DNA of 59,357 nucleotides, from positions 1 to 59,357 of the forward strand of contig NZ_JACHFM010000008.1 in the NCBI RefSeq assembly GCF_014201905.1, read 5' to 3'. This DNA comes from Amaricoccus macauensis. GTDB taxonomy: Bacteria > Pseudomonadota > Alphaproteobacteria > Rhodobacterales > Rhodobacteraceae. The translations under genes were made by a program, and so were the position numbers. This document shows positions 51,049 through 59,357 of the stretch, in pieces (position 1 is the stretch's first letter; each line of letters opens with the position of its first letter). Below the pieces are notes generated by a model, which was not told the origin of the DNA, ran no database searches, and was given only the letters and a program-made list of their open reading frames with translations.

Positions 51049-52368
51049 ATGCAAGCAAAGACACTGTCGGCCACGCTCGCCTTCCTTGCCCTCGCGACAC
51101 CGGGGCTGGCCGAGGTTACGGTCCTCGGGTGGCCGGGCGGCCCGGAAGAAATCGCGCTCCGCGCGGCGGCCGAGGCGTACAATGCCCGGGAAGGGCTTCC
51201 CGAAGAGGATCGCGTAGCGCTCCTCTTCACCTCGCGTGATGGATTCTACGACAAGCTCGCCGCCGATCTCGCGGCGGGCACCACCGCGTTCGACGCTCAG
51301 CAGATCGCGACTTACTCGATCGGCCGCTACGCGCCCTTCATGACGCCTGTGGATCTCGGTCCCGATGCGGCCACGACCTTCGGCGACTCCGTGCTCGCCA
51401 CGATGCAGTTTGACGGCAAGCAGTACGGCGTGCCCACCGACCTGTCCCTGCACTTCCTCTATTATCGGACCGATCTCGTTGACGCACTGCTGAAGGACGC
51501 GGATGCCTCCAAGCGCTATGCCGAGATCGCACAGAAGTACCTCGGCGAAGCCCTGACCCCGAAGGCGCCCGACGAGTGGACGTGGCGCGACTGGGCGGCG
51601 ACGGCGCTCTATTTCACCAAAGGCGTCAACCCCGACAGCCCGACGCGCTACGGCACCGTGCTGCAGATGAAGAACCTGCTCTTCAACATCATGGTGTTCC
51701 AGTCGCTTCCCCGCGCCTATGGCGGCGACTGGACCGACGAGGTGGGCAAGGTGACCGTCGATTCCGAGGCCTACCGGACCGGCCTCGATCTCTACAAGAT
51801 GCTCTACGACGCCGGCGCCACGCCGCCCGACTCCACCGGCTACGAATTTGCCGAAGCCAATGCCGCCTATGCGTCCGGGCAGGTGGCGACGATGGTGCAG
51901 TGGAACGCCGCCGCGGCCGAGCTCACCGATCCCGAGAAGGCGCCGGTGGTGGCCGCCGTCACCGCCACCATCGCGCCTCCCGCCGGCCCGGCGGGCCGCT
52001 TCACCCATGTCCACAGCCTCGGCCTCGGGCTGAACGCGGCCTCCACGCACAAGGAGGGCGCGCAGCGCTTCCTCCAGTGGCTCGCCACCCCCGAGGCGAT
52101 GGCGACCTACGCGCGCGCCGGCGGCGCTCCGGGACTTACTGGCGCGGCCCTCGAAGCTGTGGTCGGTGAACGACCCGACCTCGCGCCGCTTGGCGAGTAC
52201 GCAAGCCAGTACGGCTACGTCATGCGGGGCGGCACCAGCGCCAATGCACTCGCGATCTACCAGCTCCAGGCGGCCGAGTTCACCGGCTACTGGGCGGGCA
52301 CCCAGAGCCTCGACCAGGCCCTCGCCAACACGACCAAGGGCATGACCGGGTTCCTCGCCGGGAAGTGA
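51049..52368 (+). CDS. ABC transporter sugar-binding protein (SBP_bac_1 type)
   Basis: The 439-residue protein has a signal peptide (MQAKTLSATLAFLALATPGLA, cleavage near residue 21) and a maltose-type binding fold: VTVLGWPGGPEEIALRAAAE, GVPTDLSLHFLYYRTDLVDA, ASGQVATMVQWNAAAAE and HSLGLGLNAASTHKEGAQRF. It follows nanK by 14 bp and heads a second, carbohydrate-type ABC operon. The ligand is not evident; a sialoside, ManNAc or GlcNAc-containing sugar is likely by context. Confidence 0.92.
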   Translation: MQAKTLSATLAFLALATPGLAEVTVLGWPGGPEEIALRAAAEAYNAREGLPEEDRVALLFTSRDGFYDKLAADLAAGTTAFDAQQIATYSIGRYAPFMTPVDLGPDAATTFGDSVLATMQFDGKQYGVPTDLSLHFLYYRTDLVDALLKDADASKRYAEIAQKYLGEALTPKAPDEWTWRDWAATALYFTKGVNPDSPTRYGTVLQMKNLLFNIMVFQSLPRAYGGDWTDEVGKVTVDSEAYRTGLDLYKMLYDAGATPPDSTGYEFAEANAAYASGQVATMVQWNAAAAELTDPEKAPVVAAVTATIAPPAGPAGRFTHVHSLGLGLNAASTHKEGAQRFLQWLATPEAMATYARAGGAPGLTGAALEAVVGERPDLAPLGEYASQYGYVMRGGTSANALAIYQLQAAEFTGYWAGTQSLDQALANTTKGMTGFLAGK

Positions 52369-52387
52369 CGTTCCGCACCTGAACCGG

Positions 52388-52420
52388 GCGCCTGCGCGGG
52401 AGCTTCCCCCGCGCGGGCGC
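52388..52420 (+). promoter_or_regulatory. Stem-loop after the sugar-binding protein gene
   Basis: A 13-bp stem (52388-52400 with 52408-52420, core GCGCGGG/CCCGCGC, one G-T pair) with a 7-base loop lies 19 bases after the binding-protein stop. There is no T tract. It probably stabilises the upstream mRNA or lowers permease expression, as between malE and malF. Confidence 0.6.
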
Positions 52421-52442
52421 GCCACACGGCGGGAGGACCGAC

Positions 52443-53312
52443 ATGATGGCTCCGAAGACGCGGGAAAACCGGCTGCTGGCAACACCGCTGGTGCTCTATC
52501 TCCTGCTGCTACTCGGGTTTCCCTCCCTTCTCAACGTCTTCTACAGTCTTTCCGACGTGACCTTCGAGACCCTGCGCACCCCGCGCCTTTCGGGTTTCGG
52601 CAACTTCGCCGCGGTGCTTTCCGACCCGGCGTTCTGGCGCGCAGTCTGGTTCTCCCTGCGGTTCGGCGTGCTGACCGCCACAGTCGAGGTGGCGCTCGGG
52701 CTCTTCCTCGCGGTGTTCCTGTCGCCGCTCCTGCAGGCAAGGCCGTGGCTGCTCGCGCTGCTCACGCTGCCGATAATGATCGCGCCCGCGATGATGGGCC
52801 TGATGTACCGTCTGGTGCTCCACGAGTTCGTCGGGCCGCTGCCCTACTACCTCTTCGAGTGGTTCGGCAATTCGCCCGCCTTCCTGAGCCCCGGCTGGGT
52901 GTTCTGGACCGTTTGCGTGATCGAGATCCTCCAGTGGACGCCGTTCGCGCTCCTCCTCTTCCACCTCGCCTATTCCTCAATCCCCGCTGACGTCCGTGAG
53001 GCCGCGCGCATGGACGGGGCGCGGGGCTGGCGCACCTTCCGCCGGGTGGAGCTGCCGATGCTGATGCCGACGCTGGCGCTCGCCGCGGTGATCCGGCTCA
53101 TCGACGGCATCCGGGTCTTCGACAACATCTACGTGCTGGTCGGCGCGGGCCCGGGCGGGTCCACGACCTCGCTGCCGATCTACATCTACACGTCGTTCTT
53201 CCGCGGCGGTTCCCTCGGACCGGCGCTCGCGGCCTCCGTGCTCTTCGCGCTCGCGGCCTTCGCGGGACTTTTCCTCGCGCTCCGCGCCGCCGACCGGAGG
53301 GCAGGGGCATGA
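52443..53312 (+). CDS. Sugar ABC transporter permease, MalF/UgpA type
   Basis: The 289-residue protein starts MMAPKTRENRLLATPLVLYL and has six helices. The first periplasmic part has YSLSDVTFETLRTPRLSGFG, and the EAA loop reads PADVREAARMDGARGWRTFR. FDNIYVLVGAGPGGSTTSLP near the end is typical for MalF-like permeases. It overlaps the next permease by four bases. Confidence 0.94.
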   Translation: MMAPKTRENRLLATPLVLYLLLLLGFPSLLNVFYSLSDVTFETLRTPRLSGFGNFAAVLSDPAFWRAVWFSLRFGVLTATVEVALGLFLAVFLSPLLQARPWLLALLTLPIMIAPAMMGLMYRLVLHEFVGPLPYYLFEWFGNSPAFLSPGWVFWTVCVIEILQWTPFALLLFHLAYSSIPADVREAARMDGARGWRTFRRVELPMLMPTLALAAVIRLIDGIRVFDNIYVLVGAGPGGSTTSLPIYIYTSFFRGGSLGPALAASVLFALAAFAGLFLALRAADRRAGA

Positions 53313-54127
53313 ACGCCCTCCGCTGGGCGGTGCTCGTCATCGCCGTCCTCGTCATGAACATGCCGGTCATCGTGACCATCGTGACATCGCTCAAGCCGCC
53401 CGCGGAGATCATGTCGAATCCGGGGCTGATCGTGCAGTCGCCGACGCTCGCCAACTACGCCACCGTCGTCACGGTCAGCGACCGCCTCAACGTCTGGGCC
53501 TACCTGACCAACAGCGTCATCGCCGCGCTCATCGGCTCGCTCCTGCCGCTCGCGCTCTGCCTGCCGTTCGCCTTCGCCGCGGCGCGGCGCGGCTTCGGGC
53601 GCCGGTTGCTCTTGCCGCTGGTGGTGAACCTCCGCGCGCTGCCGCTCATCATCTTCGCGATCCCGATCTATCTCATGTATCAGGCCGTGGGCCTGCTCGA
53701 CACGCGGATCGGCCTCGGGCTCGTGCTCGCCGTCGTGAACCTGCCGCTGACCATGCTCATCCTGCTCAACGCGATCGCGGAGATCCCCCGCGAGCTCGAC
53801 GAGGCCGCCGCCATGGACGGCGCGCGGACCGGCCGGCTCATCGCGCGCATCATCCTTCCGACCGTGCGGCCCGCGCTCGCCACCGCCTTCGTCTTCGGCT
53901 TCATCACCGCGTGGAACGAGTTCCTGTTCGGGTTGATTCTGACCACCCAGCACGCCGTGCCGATGACAGTCGGCGCGTCGTTCTTCTTCGCCACCGGCGG
54001 CGGCGGGGTGCAGTGGGGCGTCGCGGCGGCGGTGATCGTGGTGGCGAGCCTGCCGCCCGTCATCCTCGGGCTCGCCATGTACAAGCAGATCGGCCGCGCC
54101 ATGGTGGCCGGCGCGGTGAAGGGCTGA
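53309..54127 (+). CDS. Sugar ABC transporter permease, MalG/UgpE type
   Basis: The 272-residue protein has six helices, an N-terminal VLVMNMPVIVTIVTSLKPPA with the MalG-type LKP motif, the EAA loop PRELDEAAAMDGARTGRLIA, and AFVFGFITAWNEFLFGLILT at the end. ATG 53309 overlaps the upstream stop. It completes the membrane pore. Confidence 0.95.
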   Translation: MNALRWAVLVIAVLVMNMPVIVTIVTSLKPPAEIMSNPGLIVQSPTLANYATVVTVSDRLNVWAYLTNSVIAALIGSLLPLALCLPFAFAAARRGFGRRLLLPLVVNLRALPLIIFAIPIYLMYQAVGLLDTRIGLGLVLAVVNLPLTMLILLNAIAEIPRELDEAAAMDGARTGRLIARIILPTVRPALATAFVFGFITAWNEFLFGLILTTQHAVPMTVGASFFFATGGGGVQWGVAAAVIVVASLPPVILGLAMYKQIGRAMVAGAVKG

Positions 54128-54163
54128 AGCGACGGAACCGAACTGACGCGAGGGGAAAAGCCA

Positions 54164-55234
54164 ATGGGACGGCTGGCGCTTGAGGGTGTGAAGAAGTCGT
54201 TCGGCGGCGTGGACGTGATCCGCGGCGTCGACCTCGCCATCCGCGACGGCGAGTTCGTGGTGATGGTCGGCCCGTCCGGCTGTGGAAAATCCACGCTCCT
54301 GCGGCTCATCGCCGGGCTCGAGCCGGTGACGGCCGGCCGCATCGAGATCGACGGGCGCGACGTGACCGCGCTCGAGCCGGTGGACCGCCGCCTCGCCATG
54401 GTGTTCCAGAGTTACGCCCTCTACCCGCACATGACGGTGCGCGGAAACATGGCCTTCGGCCTCGAGACCGCGCGGGTGCCGAAGCCGGAGATTGACGCCA
54501 AGGTGGCCGAGGCGGCGCGCATCCTGGCGCTGGAGCCGCTGCTCGACCGGTTGCCCAAGCAGCTCTCGGGCGGCCAGCGCCAGCGCGTTGCGATCGGCCG
54601 CGCGATCGTTCGCGATCCCGTGGCCTTCCTCTTCGACGAGCCGCTGTCGAACCTCGACGCCGCCCTTCGCGTCCAGACCCGCCACGAGATCGCCAAGCTG
54701 CACCGGAGCCTCGGCCGCACCGCCGTCTATGTCACCCACGACCAGGTCGAGGCGATGACCCTCGCCGACCGGATCGTGGTCATGGACGCGGGCTCGGTGC
54801 GCCAGTTCGACACGCCGGAGGCGCTCTACCACCGGCCCGCCGACCTCTTCGTGGCGCAGTTTATCGGCAGCCCGAAGATGAACGTCCTTCCCGCCCGGGC
54901 CGCGGACGGCGGCGTGTCGATCCTCGGGGGACCGCCCGTTGCCGTGCCGCTCCCTTCGCGGGGGCGCGCGCCGACGCAACTGGGGGTCAGGCCCGAACAT
55001 CTGGAGTTCGCCGCGCCGGAGGCGGGGGCGTTGACCGGAACCGTGTCGGATGTCGAGTACCTGGGCGCCGACTCGATCGTCTTCGTGGCGCATGCCGAGG
55101 GCACCGAAGTCACCCTCCGCGTCCCAGGCCGCGCCCCCGTCCGTGTAGGCGAGGCAGTGGGTGTCGCCATATCTCCCGCCGCCGTCCATCTCTTCGATGG
55201 AGAGGGCCGCGCGCTGGCGGGTGGCGAGAGGTAA
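54164..55234 (+). CDS. Sugar ABC transporter ATPase, MalK/UgpC type
   Basis: The 356-residue protein has Walker [18 protein letters not shown]-loop [14 protein letters not shown], signature [15 protein letters not shown], Walker [15 protein letters not shown] and switch [18 protein letters not shown]-terminal TOBE/MalK domain (about residues 235-356) has [11 protein letters not shown]. It is the last gene of the operon and the last intact cargo gene before the decayed right junction. Confidence 0.95.
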   Translation: MGRLALEGVKKSFGGVDVIRGVDLAIRDGEFVVMVGPSGCGKSTLLRLIAGLEPVTAGRIEIDGRDVTALEPVDRRLAMVFQSYALYPHMTVRGNMAFGLETARVPKPEIDAKVAEAARILALEPLLDRLPKQLSGGQRQRVAIGRAIVRDPVAFLFDEPLSNLDAALRVQTRHEIAKLHRSLGRTAVYVTHDQVEAMTLADRIVVMDAGSVRQFDTPEALYHRPADLFVAQFIGSPKMNVLPARAADGGVSILGGPPVAVPLPSRGRAPTQLGVRPEHLEFAAPEAGALTGTVSDVEYLGADSIVFVAHAEGTEVTLRVPGRAPVRVGEAVGVAISPAAVHLFDGEGRALAGGER

Positions 55235-55331
55235 GGCAAGCATCCGGTGGCGCCCCTCTCTCGGCTTTCGATCCAGCCCGATCCTCCGCGGAAGCGCGCG
55301 CCTGCCGCCTGCTTTGCAATATAGGAGGCGC

Positions 55332-55632
55332 ATGAACGCAGAGACTTCGGACGAGATCGCCATCCACTGGTTCCGCCGCGATCTGCGGCTCGCGGACAAC
55401 CCGCTCTCGCGGCCGCCGCGGCACTGTGGTTCCGGTCGTCGTGCTCGATCCCGAGACCGAGGCCTTGGGGGCGGCCAGCCGGTGGCGGTTGGGACTGGCA
55501 CTCGTCGAGCACCTTGCGGAGAGTCTCGAGAAAGCCGGGAGCCGGCTCGTTCTTCGCCGCGAGCGGGCGGAGGAAGCGTTGCCGGCCCTCATGCGAGAGA
55601 CCGGCGCCACCGAGGCGATCACGGTCTCGTAG
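55332..55632 (+). pseudogene. Photolyase/cryptochrome N-terminal remnant
   Basis: ATG 55332 after TAGGAGGCGC opens IAIHWFRRDLRLADNPL, the N-terminal motif of DNA photolyase. The frame then shifts by one base near 55400-55425 and resumes as VVPVVVLDPETEALGAASRW, then RLVLRRERAEEALPAL and RETGATEA before TAG 55630-55632. Only about 100 of some 470 residues are left; the FAD-binding domain is absent. It is a truncated, frameshifted fragment. Confidence 0.82.
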
Positions 55633-55664
55633 GTCCCCCGATCGCGGATCGAATGCGCCTGACT

Positions 55665-56279
55665 TCATGCCTGGAAGTCGGGCTGCCAAGTGAGGTGGGC
55701 ATCCGCAAAGGCAGCGATCGTCTCGCAACGTGCCCTGAGAGCGTGGAGCTGCGGGTAGCGAGTCGTGTCGACGCCGAAGCGCTCGGCCGAGCACATACCC
55801 GGCGCATCGCCGAAGGCAAAGGCACCCTTCCTCTCCCTGCCGAGCATGGCTTCGCAGGCGTTGAGGCCGGGGGTGATCCAGTGCCGGCACCAGGTGTCGA
55901 GGCCGTCCTGGTCCTGCCCAAACGTCTTCTTCAGGTAGCGAAGTACCCGCAGATTCTGCAGCGGGTGGATGTCGCAGGCGATCGCTTGGGCAAACGCCCG
56001 GGCATGCGCGCGAAGGGTCACGCTCTCCGGCAGCAGCCGCGGCTCGGGATACATCTCGTCTAACCATTCAACAATCGCGATCGACTGGGTCAGCACCGTT
56101 CCGTCGTCGGTTTCCAGCGACGGCACCAGCCCCTGCGGGTTCAGCGCAAGGTAGCTCTAAGAGCGCTGGTCCCCCCGGCGAAGATGGACGGAATGGGTTT
56201 CGTAGCCGAGACCCTTGAGGTTTAGGGCGATGCGAAGGCGATGCGCCGCTGAGCTGAGGAAAAAGCCATTCAGGACCAT
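55665..56279 (-). pseudogene. maiA: Maleylacetoacetate isomerase-like GST with one in-frame stop
   Basis: Reading from ATG 56279, VLNGFFLSSAAHRLRIALN and LKGLGYETHSVHLRRGDQ form a zeta-class GST N-terminus (SSAAxRxRIALNLKG). A TAG at 56159-56157 replaces codon 41. The frame then continues unbroken with SYLALNPQGLVPSLETDDG, LTQSIAIVEWLDEMYP, ACDIHPLQNLRVLRYL and WITPGLNACEAML to 55665. Total length, 204 sense-equivalent codons plus stop, is normal. The nonsense codon in the glutathione domain should inactivate it unless suppressed or restarted internally. Confidence 0.85.
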
Positions 56280-56401
56280 CCAGGCCTCTCACAAATCGTC
56301 CCGGTCGGACATCAAGGGGTAGGTGACGGGCGCGCAGCGGGTCAACCGCGCTTCAGGTGCCTCCACACTTGCTCGCTTTCGCTTCGAGGCGTTTTGGCTG
56401 A

Positions 56402-56548
56402 CAATTGATCCGCCGAGTGCGTGACGCGACGCTCTTCGGCGACCACCACATGCACGGGCCGCGCCTTTACACCCTGCTGAAGACCATCACCACCCGCTGG
56501 CCCACCGGCTTGCGGGCCGAGGCTGAGTTCATGCCGACGATGGGCTGA
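56402..56548 (+). other. Unassigned open fragment at the right cargo junction
   Basis: A frame open from 56402 to TGA 56546-56548 reads RDATLFGDHHMHGPRLYTLL, then KTITTRWPTGLRAEAEFM. It looks protein-like but has no clear start or ribosome site and matches nothing I recognise. It ends three bases before the virB11 stop on the other strand. It may be the tail of a gene cut by the cargo junction. The rest of 56280-56551 shows no feature. Confidence 0.25.
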
Positions 56549-56551
56549 AGT

Positions 56552-57571
56552 CTAGCGGGGGCCCGGAATAGGCTTTGCCAAGGCTGGCAGATGAATCTCT
56601 AGGACACCGCGCTGTCCGCCGCGGCGTCCAACTTGGATGATCAGGTCGAGCGTGCGAGCCGCATACTCCAATACATCACTCCGAGTCTGCCGGTTGCCGA
56701 CTCGCATCACCATCAGCGCTAGTCGCTCTAATGCCAGAACCGGACTGTCCGCATGGATCGTGCTGATCGAGCCAGGATGGCCGGTGTTGATCGCCTCGAG
56801 AAAGGCGAGGGCCTCTTCGCCACGCATCTCGCCAAGGATGAGCCGATCAGGTCTCATCCGAAGTGCAGCCACCAACAGCTTAGCTGGCGTCCGCTCCGAC
56901 GCCTCAATCCGCTCGGCGATCAGTGCCACACTGTTCTCATGCGGCAGATGAAGCTCCCGAGCATCCTCGATGGTCACCAGTCGCTCTGCTGGATGCGCAA
57001 GGGACAATAGCGCCCGCGCCACCGTGGTCTTGCCTGACGACGTCCCGCCCGAAACGAGGATGTTCATCCGCTGATCGATGGCCCGCTGGAAAAGCTCGGC
57101 GAGCCGCCCGGCCTCGGCCAGTTCCGCGAGCTCCGCGAGCCGCGCGCGCCGCTCGCCTTCGACGCTCACCTGTCGTCCCTCCAGGAACCCGATCTCGCCG
57201 ACGTCCAGGATCCGCGAGACGTACTTCCGGATCGACAGCGACGCCCCTTCCTCAACCGCCGGCGGCACGACGATCTGCACGCGCAACACCTGGCCGAAGG
57301 CGTGCAGGCTCCCCGAGACGATCGGATGCTTCGGCCCCAGCCGATTCATCGTCTCCCCGGCAAGGTGTTTGCTGAGCTGCAACACCTTCCCCTGTGGAAA
57401 CCTGTGCCCGGTCTTCACCATGTGCTCGGCATCGGCGCGCTCGGCCCAGACTTGGCCGTCGGGATTGATCACCACCTCGTTGACGTCGTCGGCGACGAGC
57501 AGCGGCCGGAGTTCCCGGAGATCGTGCTCGGCATGACTGCTGGATGCGAGCCGGGCAGGGGTCTCGCCCAT
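56552..57571 (-). CDS. virB11: VirB11-family T4SS ATPase
   Basis: ATG 57571 overlaps the virB10 TGA by one base and gives 339 residues. An N-terminal domain with VVINPDGQVWAERADAEHMV is followed by the RecA-like domain: ILVSGGTSSGKTTVARALL (Walker A), TIEDARELHLPHENSVALI (Asp box), LRMRPDRLILGEMRGEEA (Walker B region) and GHPGSISTIHADSP (His box). The hexameric ATPase powers pilus assembly and substrate transfer on the inner membrane. Its 3' end faces the cargo. Confidence 0.95.
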   Translation of the reverse strand: MGETPARLASSSHAEHDLRELRPLLVADDVNEVVINPDGQVWAERADAEHMVKTGHRFPQGKVLQLSKHLAGETMNRLGPKHPIVSGSLHAFGQVLRVQIVVPPAVEEGASLSIRKYVSRILDVGEIGFLEGRQVSVEGERRARLAELAELAEAGRLAELFQRAIDQRMNILVSGGTSSGKTTVARALLSLAHPAERLVTIEDARELHLPHENSVALIAERIEASERTPAKLLVAALRMRPDRLILGEMRGEEALAFLEAINTGHPGSISTIHADSPVLALERLALMVMRVGNRQTRSDVLEYAARTLDLIIQVGRRGGQRGVLEIHLPALAKPIPGPR

Positions 57572-58848
57572 CAAAACACCAGATCTCTATTGACGAAGAT
57601 GGTGAGCCGGTCGCCCTGGTCGACGTTGATCGTCGGCGGGATGCGCAGGTAGGCGTCGAGCGCCGAGCGCGAGGTCGACTCGAGGTCGCCGCCCATGGCG
57701 TCGATCGCGTCGGCGACATCCTCGTCGGTCTCGTCGTCGATGGCGAACTGCGGCCCGAGCGCGAAGATCGAGATCAGCGCCGCCGAGCCGAACCGCTCCC
57801 AGAAATGCGTGTCGACATGCCCGGTCTGCCCGCTCCGCCCGAGCGCATCGGCACCGATGCCGCCGAGCGCGACGCTGGTCCCCGCCGGCGTCACCGCCCG
57901 GTTCCAGGCGATCAGCGCCCGGCGCTGCGCGATCTTGACGTTGGAGCTGTAGCTGCCGATCAGCCGGGTGCCGCGGGGGAGGAGCGTGGTCGACCCGTCG
58001 TAGGAGACGACGTCCTCGGTCAGCACCGCCCGGATCGCGCCGGGGAGATCGGTGTTGATTGCCGTCTCGAGCACGCCTTCGAGGATCGTGCCCTGGACGA
58101 TGGTCCGCGACGGATCGGCAATCTGCTCGGCGCGCACGGTCTTGTGGGTCTGCTCGGCCGCCGCGGCGAGGAAGCCCTCGTTCTCGGAGAGCCGCCGCCC
58201 GCCAGCGCCGCCGGCGGCGGTCTCCCCGCCGTTCACCCCGTCGATCACCACGCCGTTCGAGGCGATCTGCGCCTTGTTGATCGCCTCGCGGCGCTTCCGC
58301 TCCTCCTCCATGCGCTTGCGCGCCTCGGCCTCGGCCGCGGCGCCCGTCGGATCGACACCGGCGGTGACCGGGTTCCGGGCGAGGAGCTGCCGGGTGATTT
58401 CAGCGCGGAGCTGCGCGGCGTTCTGGTCGAGCATCGCCTGAAGCTCCTCCCGGGTCATCCCGCCGGGCTGGTCGGCAAGCGCCCCCAGCCGCGCCTCCAT
58501 CTGGTCGAGGCGCAGCTGATCCTCCGGGGTCAGGCCTTGCGCCTTCGGTGGCGCCACCGGCAGCTCGGTCGAGAGTTGCGCGGTGTCGACGCTCTCGCCG
58601 CGCGGGACCTCGGTCGAGATGCCGTCGGTGAAGGCGGCCGGCTGCTGCATATCCTGCGGGCGCGAGGTCCCGAAGCCGAAGAGCGAGCGGACCTGCGCCG
58701 GGGCGAAGGTCCAGAGCGCGCCGACGACGAGCAGCACGGCGATGAGGATGCCGCCGGCGGTGCGCGGCCCGCGGCCGGGACGGGCCGGCGCCATCCGCCG
58801 GCGGATAAGATCGAGACGGGCGAGCTCCTCCTCGCTCTTCTCGGTCAT
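57571..58848 (-). CDS. virB10: VirB10-family T4SS channel protein
   Basis: The 425-residue protein has a cytoplasmic N-terminus, a membrane helix (TAGGILIAVLLVVGALWTFA), a periplasmic Gln/Glu-rich coiled linker (residues 100-190), and a C-terminal beta-barrel domain: TIVQGTILEGVLETAINTDL, LLPRGTRLIGSYSSNVKI and a closing VDQGDRLTIFVNRDLVF. The TILEG...L(P)G...P(R)GT pattern is diagnostic. VirB10 spans both membranes and forms the core complex with VirB7 and VirB9. Confidence 0.95.
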   Translation of the reverse strand: MTEKSEEELARLDLIRRRMAPARPGRGPRTAGGILIAVLLVVGALWTFAPAQVRSLFGFGTSRPQDMQQPAAFTDGISTEVPRGESVDTAQLSTELPVAPPKAQGLTPEDQLRLDQMEARLGALADQPGGMTREELQAMLDQNAAQLRAEITRQLLARNPVTAGVDPTGAAAEAEARKRMEEERKRREAINKAQIASNGVVIDGVNGGETAAGGAGGRRLSENEGFLAAAAEQTHKTVRAEQIADPSRTIVQGTILEGVLETAINTDLPGAIRAVLTEDVVSYDGSTTLLPRGTRLIGSYSSNVKIAQRRALIAWNRAVTPAGTSVALGGIGADALGRSGQTGHVDTHFWERFGSAALISIFALGPQFAIDDETDEDVADAIDAMGGDLESTSRSALDAYLRIPPTINVDQGDRLTIFVNRDLVF

Positions 58849-59357
58849 TTCGGGAGACCGGGGATGGCGGAGGCGGGCTGGCTGGTCGCGACGAGATAGC
58901 CGGAGCGGAGCGCCTTGGCGCGGCGGCCGCCGGGGACGGTCTTGATGACCCGCCCGTGGGCGACGCAGAGCTCTTCCTCGCCGATCCGGAGCGTCCAGCG
59001 GTCGGAGGTGCCCATGACCACTGCGCCGGTCTCGGTCTCGCGAACGTTGATAATGCTCTCGCGGCCCTGCTCGTCGACGCGGAAGATCGCCGGCCGCGGC
59101 GCATCGCGCGGAAACTCAAAGGTGGTGCGCCGGCCATCGTCATAGACCGCCACGGGGCGGAACTTCGTCGCGGCACCGGCAACATAGTAGTTCGGATCGC
59201 GCGGCCGCGCCTGCTCGACCTGACGGCTCGCCACCTTCGCCCGCTCGCGTTCGGGGTATCGGAAACCGATCCGGTAGCTGAGGGTCGAGGAGCCGGCCGG
59301 GATCGGCACGGCGCGGAGCTCGAAGGTGTAGGTGTTCTGCGAGGTGTAGACCGTCAT
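58845..59357 (-). CDS. virB9: VirB9-family T4SS protein (partial, N-terminus off the window)
   Basis: The frame runs off the right edge; the ATG at 59357 is internal. The visible 170 residues start MTVYTSQNTYTFELRAVP, which is the middle of VirB9 (TNM-x-V-x-T-x-x-R-x-Y-x-F-x-L), then YRIGFRYPERE, NYYVAGAATKFRPVAVYDDG and the C-terminal immunoglobulin-like domain with TFEFPRDAPRPAIFRVDEQG. It overlaps virB10 by four bases. VirB9 joins VirB10 and lipoprotein VirB7 in the outer-membrane core. Order virB9-virB10-virB11 is standard. Confidence 0.93.
   Translation of the reverse strand: MTVYTSQNTYTFELRAVPIPAGSSTLSYRIGFRYPERERAKVASRQVEQARPRDPNYYVAGAATKFRPVAVYDDGRRTTFEFPRDAPRPAIFRVDEQGRESIINVRETETGAVVMGTSDRWTLRIGEEELCVAHGRVIKTVPGGRRAKALRSGYLVATSQPASAIPGLPK

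Overview
The window is about 59 kb of high-GC DNA. Gene content points to an alphaproteobacterium, probably Rhodobacterales or Rhizobiales: heterotetrameric sarcosine oxidase genes, Agrobacterium-like VirC/VirD proteins and GC-rich ABC operons. No replication gene, rRNA, tRNA, CRISPR array or intact insertion sequence was seen. The two ends carry conjugation genes, so the piece is most likely from a conjugative plasmid or an integrative conjugative element.

Left end (1-8813): a nuclease tail, an Excalibur-domain protein, a low-GC six-cysteine orphan, an ArdC antirestriction protein, and a compact Agrobacterium-type DNA-processing module. virC1-virC2 (minus strand) diverge from virD1-virD2-virD4 (plus strand). 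Between them, at 4651-4675, lies a near-perfect copy of the T-DNA border consensus, next to an array of about 40 degenerate 8-bp units (consensus RCGNC plus three mostly A/T bases) at 4226-4551. A second, strictly 8-bp-phased array of seven units sits upstream of ardC (1453-1505). I read this as an oriT with an overdrive-like enhancer or centromere. Nicking as VirD2 nicks T-borders would send the minus strand in toward lower coordinates, so virC1/C2 and ardC would be in the leading region. The vir module is completed on the right (56552-59357) by virB11, virB10 and a partial virB9 on the minus strand.

Cargo (about 9-56 kb), inserted between the 3' ends of the convergent virD4 and virB11 genes. 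(a) 9128-14845: a LysR-associated redox cluster (DODA-type dioxygenase, F420-reductase-like protein, DoxX) whose glutathionyl-hydroquinone reductase has been fused by deletion to a 3-hydroxyacyl-CoA dehydrogenase fragment, plus a TRIC-type membrane protein. (b) 15046-35364: a complete creatinine-to-pyruvate route made of creatininase, creatinase, sarcosine oxidase soxBDAG, glyA, sdaA and purU, with a PotABCD-type ABC transporter, an amino-acid permease, an MFS carrier and two LysR regulators. (c) 35664-55234: a sialic acid/amino sugar catabolic region with a FadR-type regulator, a Dpp/Sat-type ABC transporter, a nanA-like lyase, a NagB-II-like SIS deaminase, nagA, a truncated nanM, two Gfo/Idh/MocA oxidoreductases, a HutC-type regulator, nanE, nanK and a second, MalFGK-type ABC transporter.

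The cargo shows erosion. There are two chimeric junctions (GHR/FadJ and NanM/Cds1), a frameshifted and truncated photolyase, a maleylacetoacetate isomerase with one in-frame stop, and a degenerate copy of part of the MFS gene. All assignments come from reading the sequence and remembered family motifs; no database search was run.
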